From: Paenibacillus sophorae
GTDB taxonomy: Bacteria > Bacillota > Bacilli > Paenibacillales > Paenibacillaceae
Direction: 5' to 3'
NCBI RefSeq assembly: GCF_018966525.1
Contig: NZ_CP076607.1
Location: forward strand, 1,984,001-2,048,000
DNA: 64,000 nt
Made by a program: the position numbers and the translations under genes. How positions within the stretch are numbered: position 1 is the stretch's first letter; every line of letters begins with the position of its first letter. Positions 31,575-39,398 of this stretch are shown piece after piece. Below the pieces are notes generated by a model. The model was given only the letters and a program-made list of their open reading frames with translations, ran no database searches and had not been told where the DNA came from.

Positions 31575-32585
31575 ATGAGCTATATCAATTTCAAAGGGAC
31601 GGTCAAGAAGATTAACCTGAAATCTGCCGATGAGACGGAAATCACAATCAGCATTCCTGCTGAGGAGTTGGACGGTCAATATAATACGCTGCAAAGCATG
31701 CTGGAGCTTAAGGTTATCGGCGGGTTGGACTCGCAGATTGTCACGTACAAGGTTATGAAAAACGCCAAAACTGGACAGCCGCTTACGAAATATACTGTGG
31801 ACAACGGCGGGGTCGTGTCCGTAGCCCAACCGGAAGGTGAGCAGCTTTCTATGGATTTGGGTCTGCCACCGGAAAAAGTGGAGGTTAAGGCAGAACCGGA
31901 GCATATCGATCTTGAAGTCATTCAAGCTTTCATTCTCAATGGGCTGGCGCCTCACTTCGAAGATATGGATTATGACTTTCAAGAAATCGAGCAGCGCCTT
32001 CTTGACGGTGAAACCTATCTGAAGATCGCTGCAGATGTGGACATGGGTGTCGGCGTATTTGTGGTTATGGTGGACGAGTACCGGAAGCGCGTGGCACCAA
32101 TGGCCGCCAAATGGGACGAATGGCGGCAAGGCCAGGCGCCGGCTGAACCGGCAGCGGCAGGCTCGGCACCTGGTCCGGACGATAAACACCATGCGGATTC
32201 TGAAGGCGAAAAACAAGAGGGGGCTGATCCGACGGCTGACGGTGAAGGTGATGGGCTTGAAGGTGAAGCTTCAGGAGAGTCCGCTTCTGGCGAAGGTGGG
32301 GAATCCGGCGGCGCCGATCAGGAAGATCCTGCCGCTGAGGTCGAAGTGAGCAAGGAAGCGCTCGATGAATTTATTCTCAAGGAACGTCCATTGTTTCCGG
32401 AAATCGAATTCAACGGTGAACCTATCCCTTTTCCCGATCTCTTGGAAAAGCGAAAGCGTGAAGATAAAGTTTGGCGTGATATCGCTATCGAGAGCGGTAT
32501 GACTAGCGGGCAGTTATCGTCCAAATGGTCCGCTTACCGCAAACTGGCGGCGAAGAAAATGCAAGGAGGCGGAGGAGCAGCGTAA
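31575..32585 (+). CDS. Hypothetical phage protein with acidic linker
   Basis: 336 residues from ATG 31575. The N-terminal ~90 residues form a strand-rich domain (INFKGTVKKINLKSADETEI, KVIGGLDSQIVTYKVM). A QLSMDLGL peptide at ~101 resembles the hexapeptide form of clamp-binding motifs. A helical domain follows, then an Ala/Gly/Glu/Asp-rich linker (~195-260). The C-terminal part (FILKERPLFPEIEFNGEPIP, then WRDIAIESGMTSGQLSSKW) could be a small DNA-binding domain. The function is not recognised; a single-strand-binding role is possible. Confidence 0.6.
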   Translation: MSYINFKGTVKKINLKSADETEITISIPAEELDGQYNTLQSMLELKVIGGLDSQIVTYKVMKNAKTGQPLTKYTVDNGGVVSVAQPEGEQLSMDLGLPPEKVEVKAEPEHIDLEVIQAFILNGLAPHFEDMDYDFQEIEQRLLDGETYLKIAADVDMGVGVFVVMVDEYRKRVAPMAAKWDEWRQGQAPAEPAAAGSAPGPDDKHHADSEGEKQEGADPTADGEGDGLEGEASGESASGEGGESGGADQEDPAAEVEVSKEALDEFILKERPLFPEIEFNGEPIPFPDLLEKRKREDKVWRDIAIESGMTSGQLSSKWSAYRKLAAKKMQGGGGAA

Positions 32586-32617
32586 AGCTGCTTCTTCTAT
32601 TAGAAGGAGGAGCCGAA

Positions 32618-32821
32618 ATGTTTATCGACGCTTATATGCAGATGCGGTATGAACAGGCTCGTGGTGTGCTGGCAGAAGTGATTTTGGAAAACGCCATAAA
32701 GAGATTCCGGGAAAAGCGGATACGCATGTTGATCGACCAGGCGCTGGACCAGCGGGATGCCAAAGCATTCTATCGATATTCGGCGGAGCTGGCCGGGATT
32801 AGAAAGGATGAAATCGAATGA
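32618..32821 (+). CDS. IDEAL-domain protein
   Basis: 67 residues. FREKRIRMLIDQALDQRDAK, then AFYRYSAELAGIRK, matches the short IDEAL domain (I-D-x-A-L with ...F...S.EL) found at the end of YpiB-like Firmicute proteins. Its role in phages is unknown. ATG 32618 follows AAGGAGGAG. Confidence 0.68.
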   Translation: MFIDAYMQMRYEQARGVLAEVILENAIKRFREKRIRMLIDQALDQRDAKAFYRYSAELAGIRKDEIE

Positions 32822-33258
32822 AAGATCAAATACAAGCGGAGCTGCAGAAGCTAATGCCGCAGTTCAAGCGGGTTACGAAGATGATCCAGGAGGCAGAGGA
32901 TTCTTGGACGGCACATTATGATCGGACAAATCCGGATGACATGTACCTTCGAGATATCTTTAATGTGGTGGGCGATAAACTGGGTGACGTTGAGCAGTTG
33001 CTCCGTGTGGCTGCAGCGCCGGTGGCAGAAGAGGGGATCTTGAGAAAGGGCAAAAACGGTCGGTATAGTTTGAACGGCTCAGAGTTTACCACCGGCCAAT
33101 CGATCGAATATCTGGACGCGGGCTACGATGGATACGACCCGCGATGGGTATATTCCCGGATTGAGCACAATGGGACGGATTACTACATTGTCCGTAGCCC
33201 CAAGCTCCTGCTTAATGGGCTGAAAGTACGGATCAAGAGAATCTCGCGGTGGGATTGA
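32818..33258 (+). CDS. DUF5348-like phage protein
   Basis: 146 residues. The N-terminal half is helical. The C-terminal ~75 residues (GRYSLNGSEFTTGQSIEYLD, then WVYSRIEHNGTDYYIV) fit DUF5348. It overlaps the IDEAL gene by four bases. Function unknown. Confidence 0.6.
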   Translation: MKDQIQAELQKLMPQFKRVTKMIQEAEDSWTAHYDRTNPDDMYLRDIFNVVGDKLGDVEQLLRVAAAPVAEEGILRKGKNGRYSLNGSEFTTGQSIEYLDAGYDGYDPRWVYSRIEHNGTDYYIVRSPKLLLNGLKVRIKRISRWD

Positions 33259-33288
33259 ATGAAAAAGCGGCTGAAAGCCCAGCCGCTT
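33258..33288 (-). terminator. Terminator of the leftward membrane-protein gene
   Basis: AAGCGGCTG (33265-33273) pairs with CAGCCGCTT (33280-33288). Read leftward it is followed by a T-run, so it ends the minus-strand gene; it may also slow rightward transcription. Confidence 0.75.
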
Positions 33289-33589
33289 AATCCTCAGTAA
33301 GTTTCAATTCAATGAGTTGCTTGCAATGAGGACATTTTTTTTCCAATGTGAAAGTCTTCTTTTCGTTAATAGTAAGCAGTGAGAGTAGTTGGATGATCAG
33401 TCCAGGCAACGATATTCCTGCTAGAAGCAGAGTGATTCTATTAATTATAGCTGCATTTGTGATTACCTGGTCATCAATGAAAGCAAGAAAAATCATTAGG
33501 CCAATTAACCCGATTACTCCTACTGTCGCAAAGATAAATAGAAGTCCAAATACAATTTTTACCCATCGTTTCATTTTTCTAATTGTCAC
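33287..33589 (-). CDS. Leftward two-helix membrane protein
   Basis: 100 residues. Two hydrophobic segments (IVFGLLFIFATVGVIGLIGL and ITLLLAGISLPGLIIQLLSL) are followed by a cytoplasmic CPHCKQLIELKL zinc-knuckle-like tail. GTG start after GAGGTGAT. It is opposed to all its neighbours and has its own terminator, the mark of independently expressed cargo in a prophage. Possible exclusion or stress protein; not identified. Confidence 0.6.
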   Translation of the reverse strand: MTIRKMKRWVKIVFGLLFIFATVGVIGLIGLMIFLAFIDDQVITNAAIINRITLLLAGISLPGLIIQLLSLLTINEKKTFTLEKKCPHCKQLIELKLTED

Positions 33590-33658
33590 TATATCACCTC
33601 ATTCTCTATTACGGGAAATAGTGGGAATAAGATTCACTTTTTGAAAGGAGTGGGACTC

Positions 33659-33925
33659 ATGAATGATCAACAGCGCCGTAAGGCTTTTCAATGGGTCAAG
33701 TCGCTGTCGAACGCTAAATTTTGGAGCTGGATGAATTTCGTACACTCCCGGGCCTACGCCGCAGCAGCTCAGCATTATGATGAGGCAATGTCCATTGTCC
33801 TGCAGCCGAAGCAGGCCGCAGCGGTTAAAGCAAAGGCCAACGAGATCCGCGAGACCTGGGACGGCATGGCCACAATTACGATTGAGGAGACGGAAGGCAA
33901 AGAATTTCAAAATGTGGGGGTGTAG
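33659..33925 (+). CDS. Hypothetical phage protein
   Basis: 88 residues from ATG 33659 (AAAGGAGTGG upstream). Helical, Ala-rich (RKAFQWVKSLSNAKFWSWMN; QAAAVKAKANEIRETW). Not recognised. Confidence 0.6.
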   Translation: MNDQQRRKAFQWVKSLSNAKFWSWMNFVHSRAYAAAAQHYDEAMSIVLQPKQAAAVKAKANEIRETWDGMATITIEETEGKEFQNVGV

Positions 33926-33927
33926 GC

Positions 33928-34158
33928 ATGCGAAATACTTTAGGAGATTTGAACAATCACTTATTTGCTCAATTAGAGCGACTGAGCGACGAGGAACTGA
34001 CCGGAGAAAAATTGGTGGACGAGATCAGCAGGGCGAAGGCTGTGACAAGCGTTGCTTCTCAAATTATTGCAAACGGATCTCTTGTTTTGGATGCGATAAA
34101 AATTGCTGATGACAAGTTGAATGCTAACACGACCATCCCCAAGATGTTGGAGGGATGA
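33928..34158 (+). CDS. Conserved-type small phage protein
   Basis: 76 residues. LGDLNNHLFAQLERLSDEEL, then EISRAKAVTSVASQIIANG is a pattern I have seen in small hypothetical proteins of many Firmicute prophages. Helical; function unknown. It is followed directly by the HNH gene. Confidence 0.65.
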   Translation: MRNTLGDLNNHLFAQLERLSDEELTGEKLVDEISRAKAVTSVASQIIANGSLVLDAIKIADDKLNANTTIPKMLEG

Positions 34159-34161
34159 TGT

Positions 34162-34755
34162 ATGTTCCGATTCACATCTGATCAGGTCGATTTTATTAAA
34201 ACCAATATCAAAGGTCGTTACATCGAGGAACTGACGGAGATGGTTAATGCTCATTTTGGCATTAACCTTAAGTCCTCACAAATTCGGGCTTTTGTGAAGA
34301 ACAATGGCCTTAAAAGTGGCATCGATGCAAGGATTAAACCAGGAAGCGTTCCACCCAACAAAGGGAAGAAGGGGCTTAGTCAAGGCGGAGTGGAGACGCA
34401 GTTCAAAAAGGGTCACAAGCCGCACAATTATGTTCCTGTAGGTTCTGAAAGGGTAAACGGCGATGATTATGTAGATATCAAGGTTGCTGATCCGAATCAA
34501 TGGCGGGGAAAGCACCTGATAGTCTGGGAGCGGCACCACGGACGCCACGTTCCGAAGGGGAATGCTGTTATCTTCGGGGATGGCAATCGGCGTAACTTTG
34601 ATCCGGATAACTTGATCATGGTCACCCGCGGGCAATTGGCCATCATGAACAAACGAGGGCTCATTCAGAATGATGCAGAGCTGACGCGGACCGGTGTCAT
34701 TATGGCAGATATCTATAAGAAGATCGGAGAGAGGAAGCGGGGCGGGAGACACTGA
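34162..34755 (+). CDS. HNH endonuclease
   Basis: 197 residues. The N-terminal part is helix-turn-helix-like (GINLKSSQIRAFVKNNGLKS) with a Lys/Gly-rich linker. The HNH core follows: YVDIKVADPNQWRGKHLIVW, ERHHGRHVPKGNAVIF, GDGNRRNFDPDNLIMVTRG. This type occurs as free-standing homing-like or packaging-associated nucleases. It is far from the terminase, so packaging is less likely. Downstream DNA appears disturbed up to the broken methylase. Confidence 0.8.
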   Translation: MFRFTSDQVDFIKTNIKGRYIEELTEMVNAHFGINLKSSQIRAFVKNNGLKSGIDARIKPGSVPPNKGKKGLSQGGVETQFKKGHKPHNYVPVGSERVNGDDYVDIKVADPNQWRGKHLIVWERHHGRHVPKGNAVIFGDGNRRNFDPDNLIMVTRGQLAIMNKRGLIQNDAELTRTGVIMADIYKKIGERKRGGRH

Positions 34756-35115
34756 CACTGGAGCTTTACAAGCCGGCGGACAAACATTCCACCGGTGGCG
34801 TAAGTTCCCAGACGACCATCGTACTCGCTCTGCTTGGGGCCTTAGCTCAGTCGGGTAGACGCGTCGCTGGCAGCGATAGCCATGGTCGGCGTGAACACCA
34901 TCGTCAGCGAATATGTCGGAACAACGCACCCATGCATGATTCCGACCATAAGTAAGGCTGCATTCGGTTTTGGCCCAGCTGGCAGCTATATCCCGGCCCG
35001 TCGGTGCCGGTGCCAAGCGGGCATCCGCCTTATGAAGCGACATCTTCGTCGTCAAAAGATTCGGTATCCATGACATGACACCAGTGTCATGTTGAATATG
35101 AAAGGAGGAATTAGT
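34756..35115. other. Apparently non-coding or decayed segment between HNH and methylase genes
   Basis: No frame here has both a start with ribosome site and a recognisable product. Two short frames (34757-34953 without ATG; 34882-35073) look like fragments. It holds a 15-base tRNA-Ala-like 5' end (34836-34850) and an 18-base palindrome CATGACACCAGTGTCATG (35074-35091) just before the methylase ribosome site. Confidence 0.45.
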
Positions 35116-35916
35116 TTGAAAGTTCCTCGGATTTTGCACTACCCCGGCAGAAAATGGAGCATGGCCGACTAGATTATCAGCCATATGCCGCCGCATACGA
35201 CCTATCTGGAGCCTTTCTTCGGCTCCGGGGCGGTACTGTTTAACAAGCCACCGTCTGCACTGGAAACGGTGAACGACCTGGACGAGGACGTGGTTAACCT
35301 CTTCCGTGTCATCCGTGATCAGCCTGATGAACTGGCCCGTGCAGTGTACTGGTCACCATATGCTCGACAGGAATACCTTGTTTGCCAGAAAGGCGGGGAT
35401 ACGGATCTAGAGCGGGCCCGCCGGTTCCTGGTCCGCTGTTGGCAAAGCATCCGGGTAAAGACTGGGTCAATCAGCGGTTGGAAGTGCCGCGGAACGCCAG
35501 ATGACTCCTACAGGGTGAAGCAGTGGAACAATTTGCCGGTAAAAATCGCCGCGGTTGCCGAGCGCCTGAAAGACGTTCAAATAGAGAATCGCCCGGCGAT
35601 GCAGGTGATTGCTCGGTATAACAGGCCCGACGTTCTGATATATGCCGATCCGCCATATCTTCTCGAAACCAGGAATGGGGCAATCTACGACAACGAAATG
35701 ACGGATGCCGACCACGAAGCATTGCTCGCCGCACTCGCAGCCCATCAGGGGCCTACATTCCTTAGCGGTTACGACAATCAGCTTTATAACGAGCGTTTGG
35801 CAGGATGGAGGCGAGAAGAACGACAGCAGGTTATCGAGACAGGGCAAAGCCGGACGGAAGTCCTCTGGATAAACCCTGTAGCCGCTGGTCAGGTCAGACA
35901 GCTGCAGCTATTTTAG
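35116..35916 (+). pseudogene. Dam-type (D12 class) adenine methyltransferase with internal amber codon
   Basis: TTG 35116 (AAGGAGG upstream) opens a frame LKVPRILHYPGRKWSMAD, then TAG at 35170-35172, then IISHMPPHTTYLEPFFGSGA and a complete methylase to 35916. At the TAG the family commonly has Trp (KW..A.WI), so one G-to-A change of TGG explains it. FFGSGAV is the AdoMet motif and ADPPYLL the catalytic DPPY. Restart at ATG 35185 would give 243 residues without the PGxK AdoMet-contact segment. It probably modified adenines to protect phage DNA. Amber readthrough is an alternative. Confidence 0.8.
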
Positions 35917-35957
35917 GGGGAGAGGCTACACCCTTTCCCCACAAAGGAGAAATGAAT

Positions 35958-36173
35958 ATGAAAAAGGGAATATTTCGGGAAAGTGGCTGGAAAGCAGAGG
36001 TCAAGATAATCGAGGATAAATCAAATGAGGAGGAAGAGCGGTACGTGCTTGAAGTGGTAAAGACGCTTCGTCCTAGCCCATATTTCGGCGCGAGACCCGA
36101 CGGTGATACATTCGAGGTTTTTGCCAATCGGCAATACCGGCATTATGTGGATTGGCAGTTAAGCATCGATTAA
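35958..36173 (+). CDS. Hypothetical phage protein
   Basis: 71 residues. ATG 35958 is at seven bases from AAAGGAGA (ATG 35952 is too close). Strand-rich start (WKAEVKIIEDKSNEEEERYV) and aromatic end (QYRHYVDWQLSID). Not recognised. Confidence 0.6.
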   Translation: MKKGIFRESGWKAEVKIIEDKSNEEEERYVLEVVKTLRPSPYFGARPDGDTFEVFANRQYRHYVDWQLSID

Positions 36174-36205
36174 TCCGGGCTAAGGCCCAAGGGAGGATAT
36201 AAGAC

Positions 36206-36397
36206 ATGCAGAAGGCTGGGCCTATCAAATATTACAAAGTATCACGCGGCCAGGTGCTTGCTGGATTATTCCAATCCAACTGCCCAGATATGGTTGCTGA
36301 TCAGATTAATCTTCTTCAGCGGGAATATCCCGGGATCGAGGTGAACGAAGTTTCGGAGAAAGAATACAAAGAGCTTCAGGAGGCAGCGAAAGCATGA
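36206..36397 (+). CDS. Hypothetical phage protein
   Basis: 63 residues: GPIKYYKVSRGQVLAGLFQS then a helical acidic tail. GGGAGG precedes the ATG. It overlaps the ASCH gene by four bases. Not recognised. Confidence 0.55.
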   Translation: MQKAGPIKYYKVSRGQVLAGLFQSNCPDMVADQINLLQREYPGIEVNEVSEKEYKELQEAAKA

Positions 36398-36858
36398 AGG
36401 CCATTACCATAAAGCAGCCCTGGGCGACGTTGATCGCGCTCGGTGAGAAACGGTTCGAGACGCGTTCTTGGGCCACGAAGCACCGCGGCCCCCTCGCTAT
36501 TCACGCGGGCAAGCAGGTGGACAAAGAAGTCTGCGAGCAGGTGGAGATCCGCGCAGCACTGGCCCGACATGGATTCACGGCGGATAATCTGCCGACAGGG
36601 GTAGTAGTGGCAATAGCACAACTGGCAGGGTGCTACACGATCTACGACACGATAGATAACGGAACACATATTGTCAGATGTCCAAATGGTAAATACGACT
36701 TCGACAAGGTCGAGTTCATCCGTAAGCCGGAAAGCGATTTTGGATACTACTCCGAAGGCCGATATGCCTGGGAGCTGGCGGACGTTCAACCGCTGCCGGA
36801 GCCATTCCCGGCCAAGGGGCAGCAAGGCCTGTGGAATTGGGAGGCACTCATACTATGA
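36394..36858 (+). CDS. ASCH-domain protein
   Basis: 154 residues. KAITIKQPWATLIALGEKRF, then ETRSWATKHRGPLAIHAGK and GLWNWEALIL at the end are typical of ASCH-fold proteins, which bind RNA or modified nucleotides in a PUA-like cleft. Phage versions have unknown roles. Coupled to both neighbours by overlaps. Confidence 0.85.
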   Translation: MKAITIKQPWATLIALGEKRFETRSWATKHRGPLAIHAGKQVDKEVCEQVEIRAALARHGFTADNLPTGVVVAIAQLAGCYTIYDTIDNGTHIVRCPNGKYDFDKVEFIRKPESDFGYYSEGRYAWELADVQPLPEPFPAKGQQGLWNWEALIL

Positions 36859-37238
36859 CCGATAAGAATTTAACACCGAAACAAGCCAGGACACTGGAAG
36901 TCATTCAGTCATTCATAGCTAAAAACGGATATTCCCCGACTGTTCGTGAGGTTGCGAATCTGCTTAATCTCTATTCTTCATCGACAGCGTTCCGACATAT
37001 TGATCTGCTTTGTCAAAAAGGATACATTTCTAAGAGCTCAGATGGACCGCGAACAATTCGTATACTCCGAGGATCAGATAATCAAGAAATTATAGTGGAA
37101 GGAATGAAGGAGGTCCTGCAGTTCTACGCCGATCGGTTGAATTGGGAATTCATCACCGATAAATCCGCGCCAGTGTTGGCAGATGGCGGTGAACGGGCGC
37201 GGGCAGTTTTGAAAAGAGTATATGGAGGCTCTTCATGA
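36855..37238 (+). CDS. LexA-like DNA-binding protein without peptidase domain
   Basis: 127 residues. The first ~70 match the winged helix of LexA: LTPKQARTLEVIQSFIAKNG, YSPTVREVANLLNL, then HIDLLCQKGYISKSSDGPRT. The self-cleavage domain is absent; a short unrelated tail follows. It could bind SOS-box-like sites or compete with host LexA. ATG 36855 overlaps the ASCH stop. Confidence 0.75.
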   Translation: MTDKNLTPKQARTLEVIQSFIAKNGYSPTVREVANLLNLYSSSTAFRHIDLLCQKGYISKSSDGPRTIRILRGSDNQEIIVEGMKEVLQFYADRLNWEFITDKSAPVLADGGERARAVLKRVYGGSS

Positions 37239-37282
37239 TTCCGAGGCAAGACCGCTGGAGCCGATATCTAAAGTAATGCAAA

Positions 37283-37313
37283 GACCCCCATAACCTGGCC
37301 GGGCGCGGGGGTC
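37283..37313 (+). other. GC-rich hairpin upstream of the ArpU gene
   Basis: GACCCCC (37283-37289) pairs with GGGGGTC (37307-37313) around a 17-base loop. No T-run follows, so a terminator, antiterminator target or RNA-stability element are all possible. The early operon appears to end here. Confidence 0.45.
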
Positions 37314-37360
37314 CAATCTCTTACCTTCATTCGAATTATACCACGAGTGAGGGGATTATC

Positions 37361-37840
37361 ATGGGGAAAAGCGACAAAACAGCAATCCAACTAGCTTTTG
37401 ACATCCTCCCGATCGACGAAACAGAGACCCGTCGCCGGGTGGAAGAGTATTTGGAGACGGTCCGCGTGTACCGACAGATCGGCTTCGTGCGGCGCCAGGC
37501 GGCTATGACGGCCAGCCCGGAACCGCGGTATCATGGATCAACCAATGCAATCAGTCGGCAGACGGAGAATATAGCGATATGGAATACCGATAGAGCGGCG
37601 GAGCTCGAGCGGCAGTCGAAGCTTTTGGATTTGGCGATGGGGAGGCTGAAGAAAGCTGAGCGGGATATTATTCAACGGCGTTATTTGGACTATGAGGACG
37701 AGTATGATTCGATCCTGTGCGGTGAACTGGGCATGAGTGAACGGAAGTATCGGCGAGTGAAGTCGAGAGCGATTTATGTGTTGGCATGTGCGTTGGGGTT
37801 AGAAGTATTAATAGAACATTATCCGACTGTGATTATTTAA
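37361..37840 (+). CDS. ArpU/RinA-family late transcription regulator
   Basis: 159 residues. The N-terminal part contains RVEEYLETVRVYRQIGFVRR. The C-terminal sigma-like helix-turn-helix reads MGRLKKAERDIIQRRYLDYE, DEYDSILCGELGMSERKYRR, VKSRAIYVLACALGL. ArpU-type proteins activate late genes and lie just before the terminase module, as here with cargo genes inserted between. ATG has a GAGGGGA before it, and a terminator follows. Confidence 0.83.
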   Translation: MGKSDKTAIQLAFDILPIDETETRRRVEEYLETVRVYRQIGFVRRQAAMTASPEPRYHGSTNAISRQTENIAIWNTDRAAELERQSKLLDLAMGRLKKAERDIIQRRYLDYEDEYDSILCGELGMSERKYRRVKSRAIYVLACALGLEVLIEHYPTVII

Positions 37841-37860
37841 CTGGCGTAAGCCAGTTTTTG
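37839..37860 (+). terminator. Terminator of the ArpU gene
   Basis: AACTGGC-GTAA-GCCAGTT followed by TTT. The stem starts inside the stop codon. Confidence 0.75.
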
Positions 37861-37933
37861 CATTTTAAAGGGGATTTATATTACTTATCGAAATTACTAT
37901 TTATATAAATTCCTACAAATGGGTGGTAAGCAG

Positions 37934-38635
37934 ATGGCAATAAAATTAGAGAAAAGATTCAGATTAGCTGATGTAATAAACAAGAATAATAAATATCATT
38001 TATGGATTACATCGGTAGGGGTCGCTAGACAAGACCTATATTTTGTGAATAACCAAATAGCAAGATTGATTGACACTACTGAAAGAGAAAATTTTATCTA
38101 CTACGCCAAAATGTCAATTGGACATGTAAATGAGTCGTTAGGACTTTTAAAAAAGGCAAGAGAAAAATATCAAATTATATGGAATGAGTTTTTAAAGATT
38201 AAAGGGTTTAAAGATAATTATGATGAACTATTAGAATTGTGTGAGGGAGAAAGCAAAGGCTCTTTCTATAGAGATGTCTTATTCAATGCAAGAAATAATA
38301 TCTTTCATTACAATAAAGGAAATTGGATTGATCAGTCAAAAGAGTATGATTTCGAGAGTACTGAAAAGGTCCTTCAGTCTATGTACGATGAAAACTTTTA
38401 CACAGGATATAAACTTGGAGTAATGAGTGGAGAGCATGACTTTTATTTCGCTGAGGAAATACAAATAAATTGGTTATTTGAGCTAGGTAAACAATACGAG
38501 CTTTCAGAAAGTGAACTGCTGTATAAGATCAGTTTAATAACCGCAAAGGTGATGAATATCCTTTCTTTAATTTTATATGAGTTCTTTGCAAGGAGTTCGA
38601 ATCTTACTTCAGGATTTAATATCCGATATAAATAA
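37934..38635 (+). CDS. AT-rich cargo gene, HEPN-like protein
   Basis: 233 residues, largely helical and Lys/Asn/Ile-rich, with AT-rich codons unlike its neighbours. FNARNNIFHYNKG (Arg120, Asn121, His125) fits the RNxxxH active-site pattern of HEPN ribonucleases. Such domains occur in abortive-infection and toxin-antitoxin systems. The gene lies just after the late regulator and before the terminase, a common site for independently expressed prophage cargo. ATG 37934 follows GGGTGGT. No obvious antitoxin partner is adjacent. The HEPN call rests on one motif and the helical make-up. Confidence 0.5.
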   Translation: MAIKLEKRFRLADVINKNNKYHLWITSVGVARQDLYFVNNQIARLIDTTERENFIYYAKMSIGHVNESLGLLKKAREKYQIIWNEFLKIKGFKDNYDELLELCEGESKGSFYRDVLFNARNNIFHYNKGNWIDQSKEYDFESTEKVLQSMYDENFYTGYKLGVMSGEHDFYFAEEIQINWLFELGKQYELSESELLYKISLITAKVMNILSLILYEFFARSSNLTSGFNIRYK

Positions 38636-39207
38636 AAATTTGGCCGTCTTTGGGCCGCTTTATGACCGCACAATGGCCGTTCATTATGGTTTATTCATGA
38701 TAAATTTGTACTGTGGAAATCAGGCGAGAGTGACACGCACGGCCGCGAACTGCGGCGATGAACCGGGGCGTACCTCCTCTCGTCTTTTCTATTTCAGGAG
38801 TAAAGCAACTGATGGGCCAACCGGGAGGCAGTCGAGCAAAGGGAAACTCCTGATAAGAGTTTCTGGCTATGCTCCTTCAGTTGTTTTACTGCTCAAATAT
38901 GAAAGAGTGAGCAATAAGGAGTCTGGCGGGGGATATTATTAATAGATCACCTGTAATCGCTGTTGAAGCTTTTGACTCCAATTTCAGCAGATCAGTAAAA
39001 TGGTCTTGTTCTTCCTCTCTTGTTACAAAGTACAGATGCTTTTATAGCAAAGAGCGCAGCGCATTTGCTGCGGGCGCGGAGCGGACGCCATTCTTTAAAA
39101 AGCGTGTGAATTTCGCGAAAAGCGTTATTTTATCGCTGAAAAGCGTACATAGCACAGTCGAAGTCGTTCATTTATGAGCGGCTTTTTTTCTATTGGGGGA
39201 ATTGTTC
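38636..39207. other. 570-base region without a convincing gene; phased AAAAGCGT repeats
   Basis: A rightward frame (about 38674-38942) has no ribosome site and odd composition. Near the right end AAAAGCGT occurs three times at 39098, 39118 and 39139, spaced 20 and 21 bases, just upstream of the next gene. A GCGCAGCGC/GCTGCGGGCGC-like hairpin lies near 39053-39078. Confidence 0.45.
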
Positions 39208-39351
39208 TTGAAAAAGAAGAAGCAACAGCAGCAGCGGTTAAAAGACCCGCCCAGGCAGCCGATCCGATGCAAGGATTGTATCTGGGGCCGGTGGGAAGGA
39301 TCAGCACAGTTTTGTGGCAGGGTGAAGTGCCAGAAGGAAAAAAATCCCTGA
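39208..39351 (+). CDS. Small phage protein with four-cysteine motif
   Basis: 47 residues from TTG 39208 (GGGGGA at seven bases). A Lys/Gln-rich start is followed by PIRCKDCIWGRWEGSAQFCG, RVKCQ: CxxC...CxxxxC, a zinc-binding pattern seen in tiny phage proteins. It shares bases with a longer open frame in another phase that begins at 39174 and lacks a ribosome site. Function unknown. Confidence 0.65.
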   Translation: MKKKKQQQQRLKDPPRQPIRCKDCIWGRWEGSAQFCGRVKCQKEKNP

Positions 39352-39398
39352 ATGTCGAAAGTTACTTATTAACGATGTCAGGAGGAGATTCTCGCATA

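Noticed and set aside
34276..35196. 306-codon leftward open frame opposite the HNH and methylase region
   Set aside because: Low-similarity, Arg/Pro/His-rich product lying antisense to the clear HNH gene, with no ribosome site. Treated as a shadow.
38577..38942. 122-codon rightward frame after the HEPN-like gene
   Set aside because: No ribosome site at any start, mixed composition and no domain pattern; region left as non-coding.
39174..39398. In-phase N-terminal extension of the membrane protein gene
   Set aside because: It overlaps the small four-cysteine gene in another frame, lacks a ribosome site and would place an odd Ala/Gln-rich stretch before the membrane helix.
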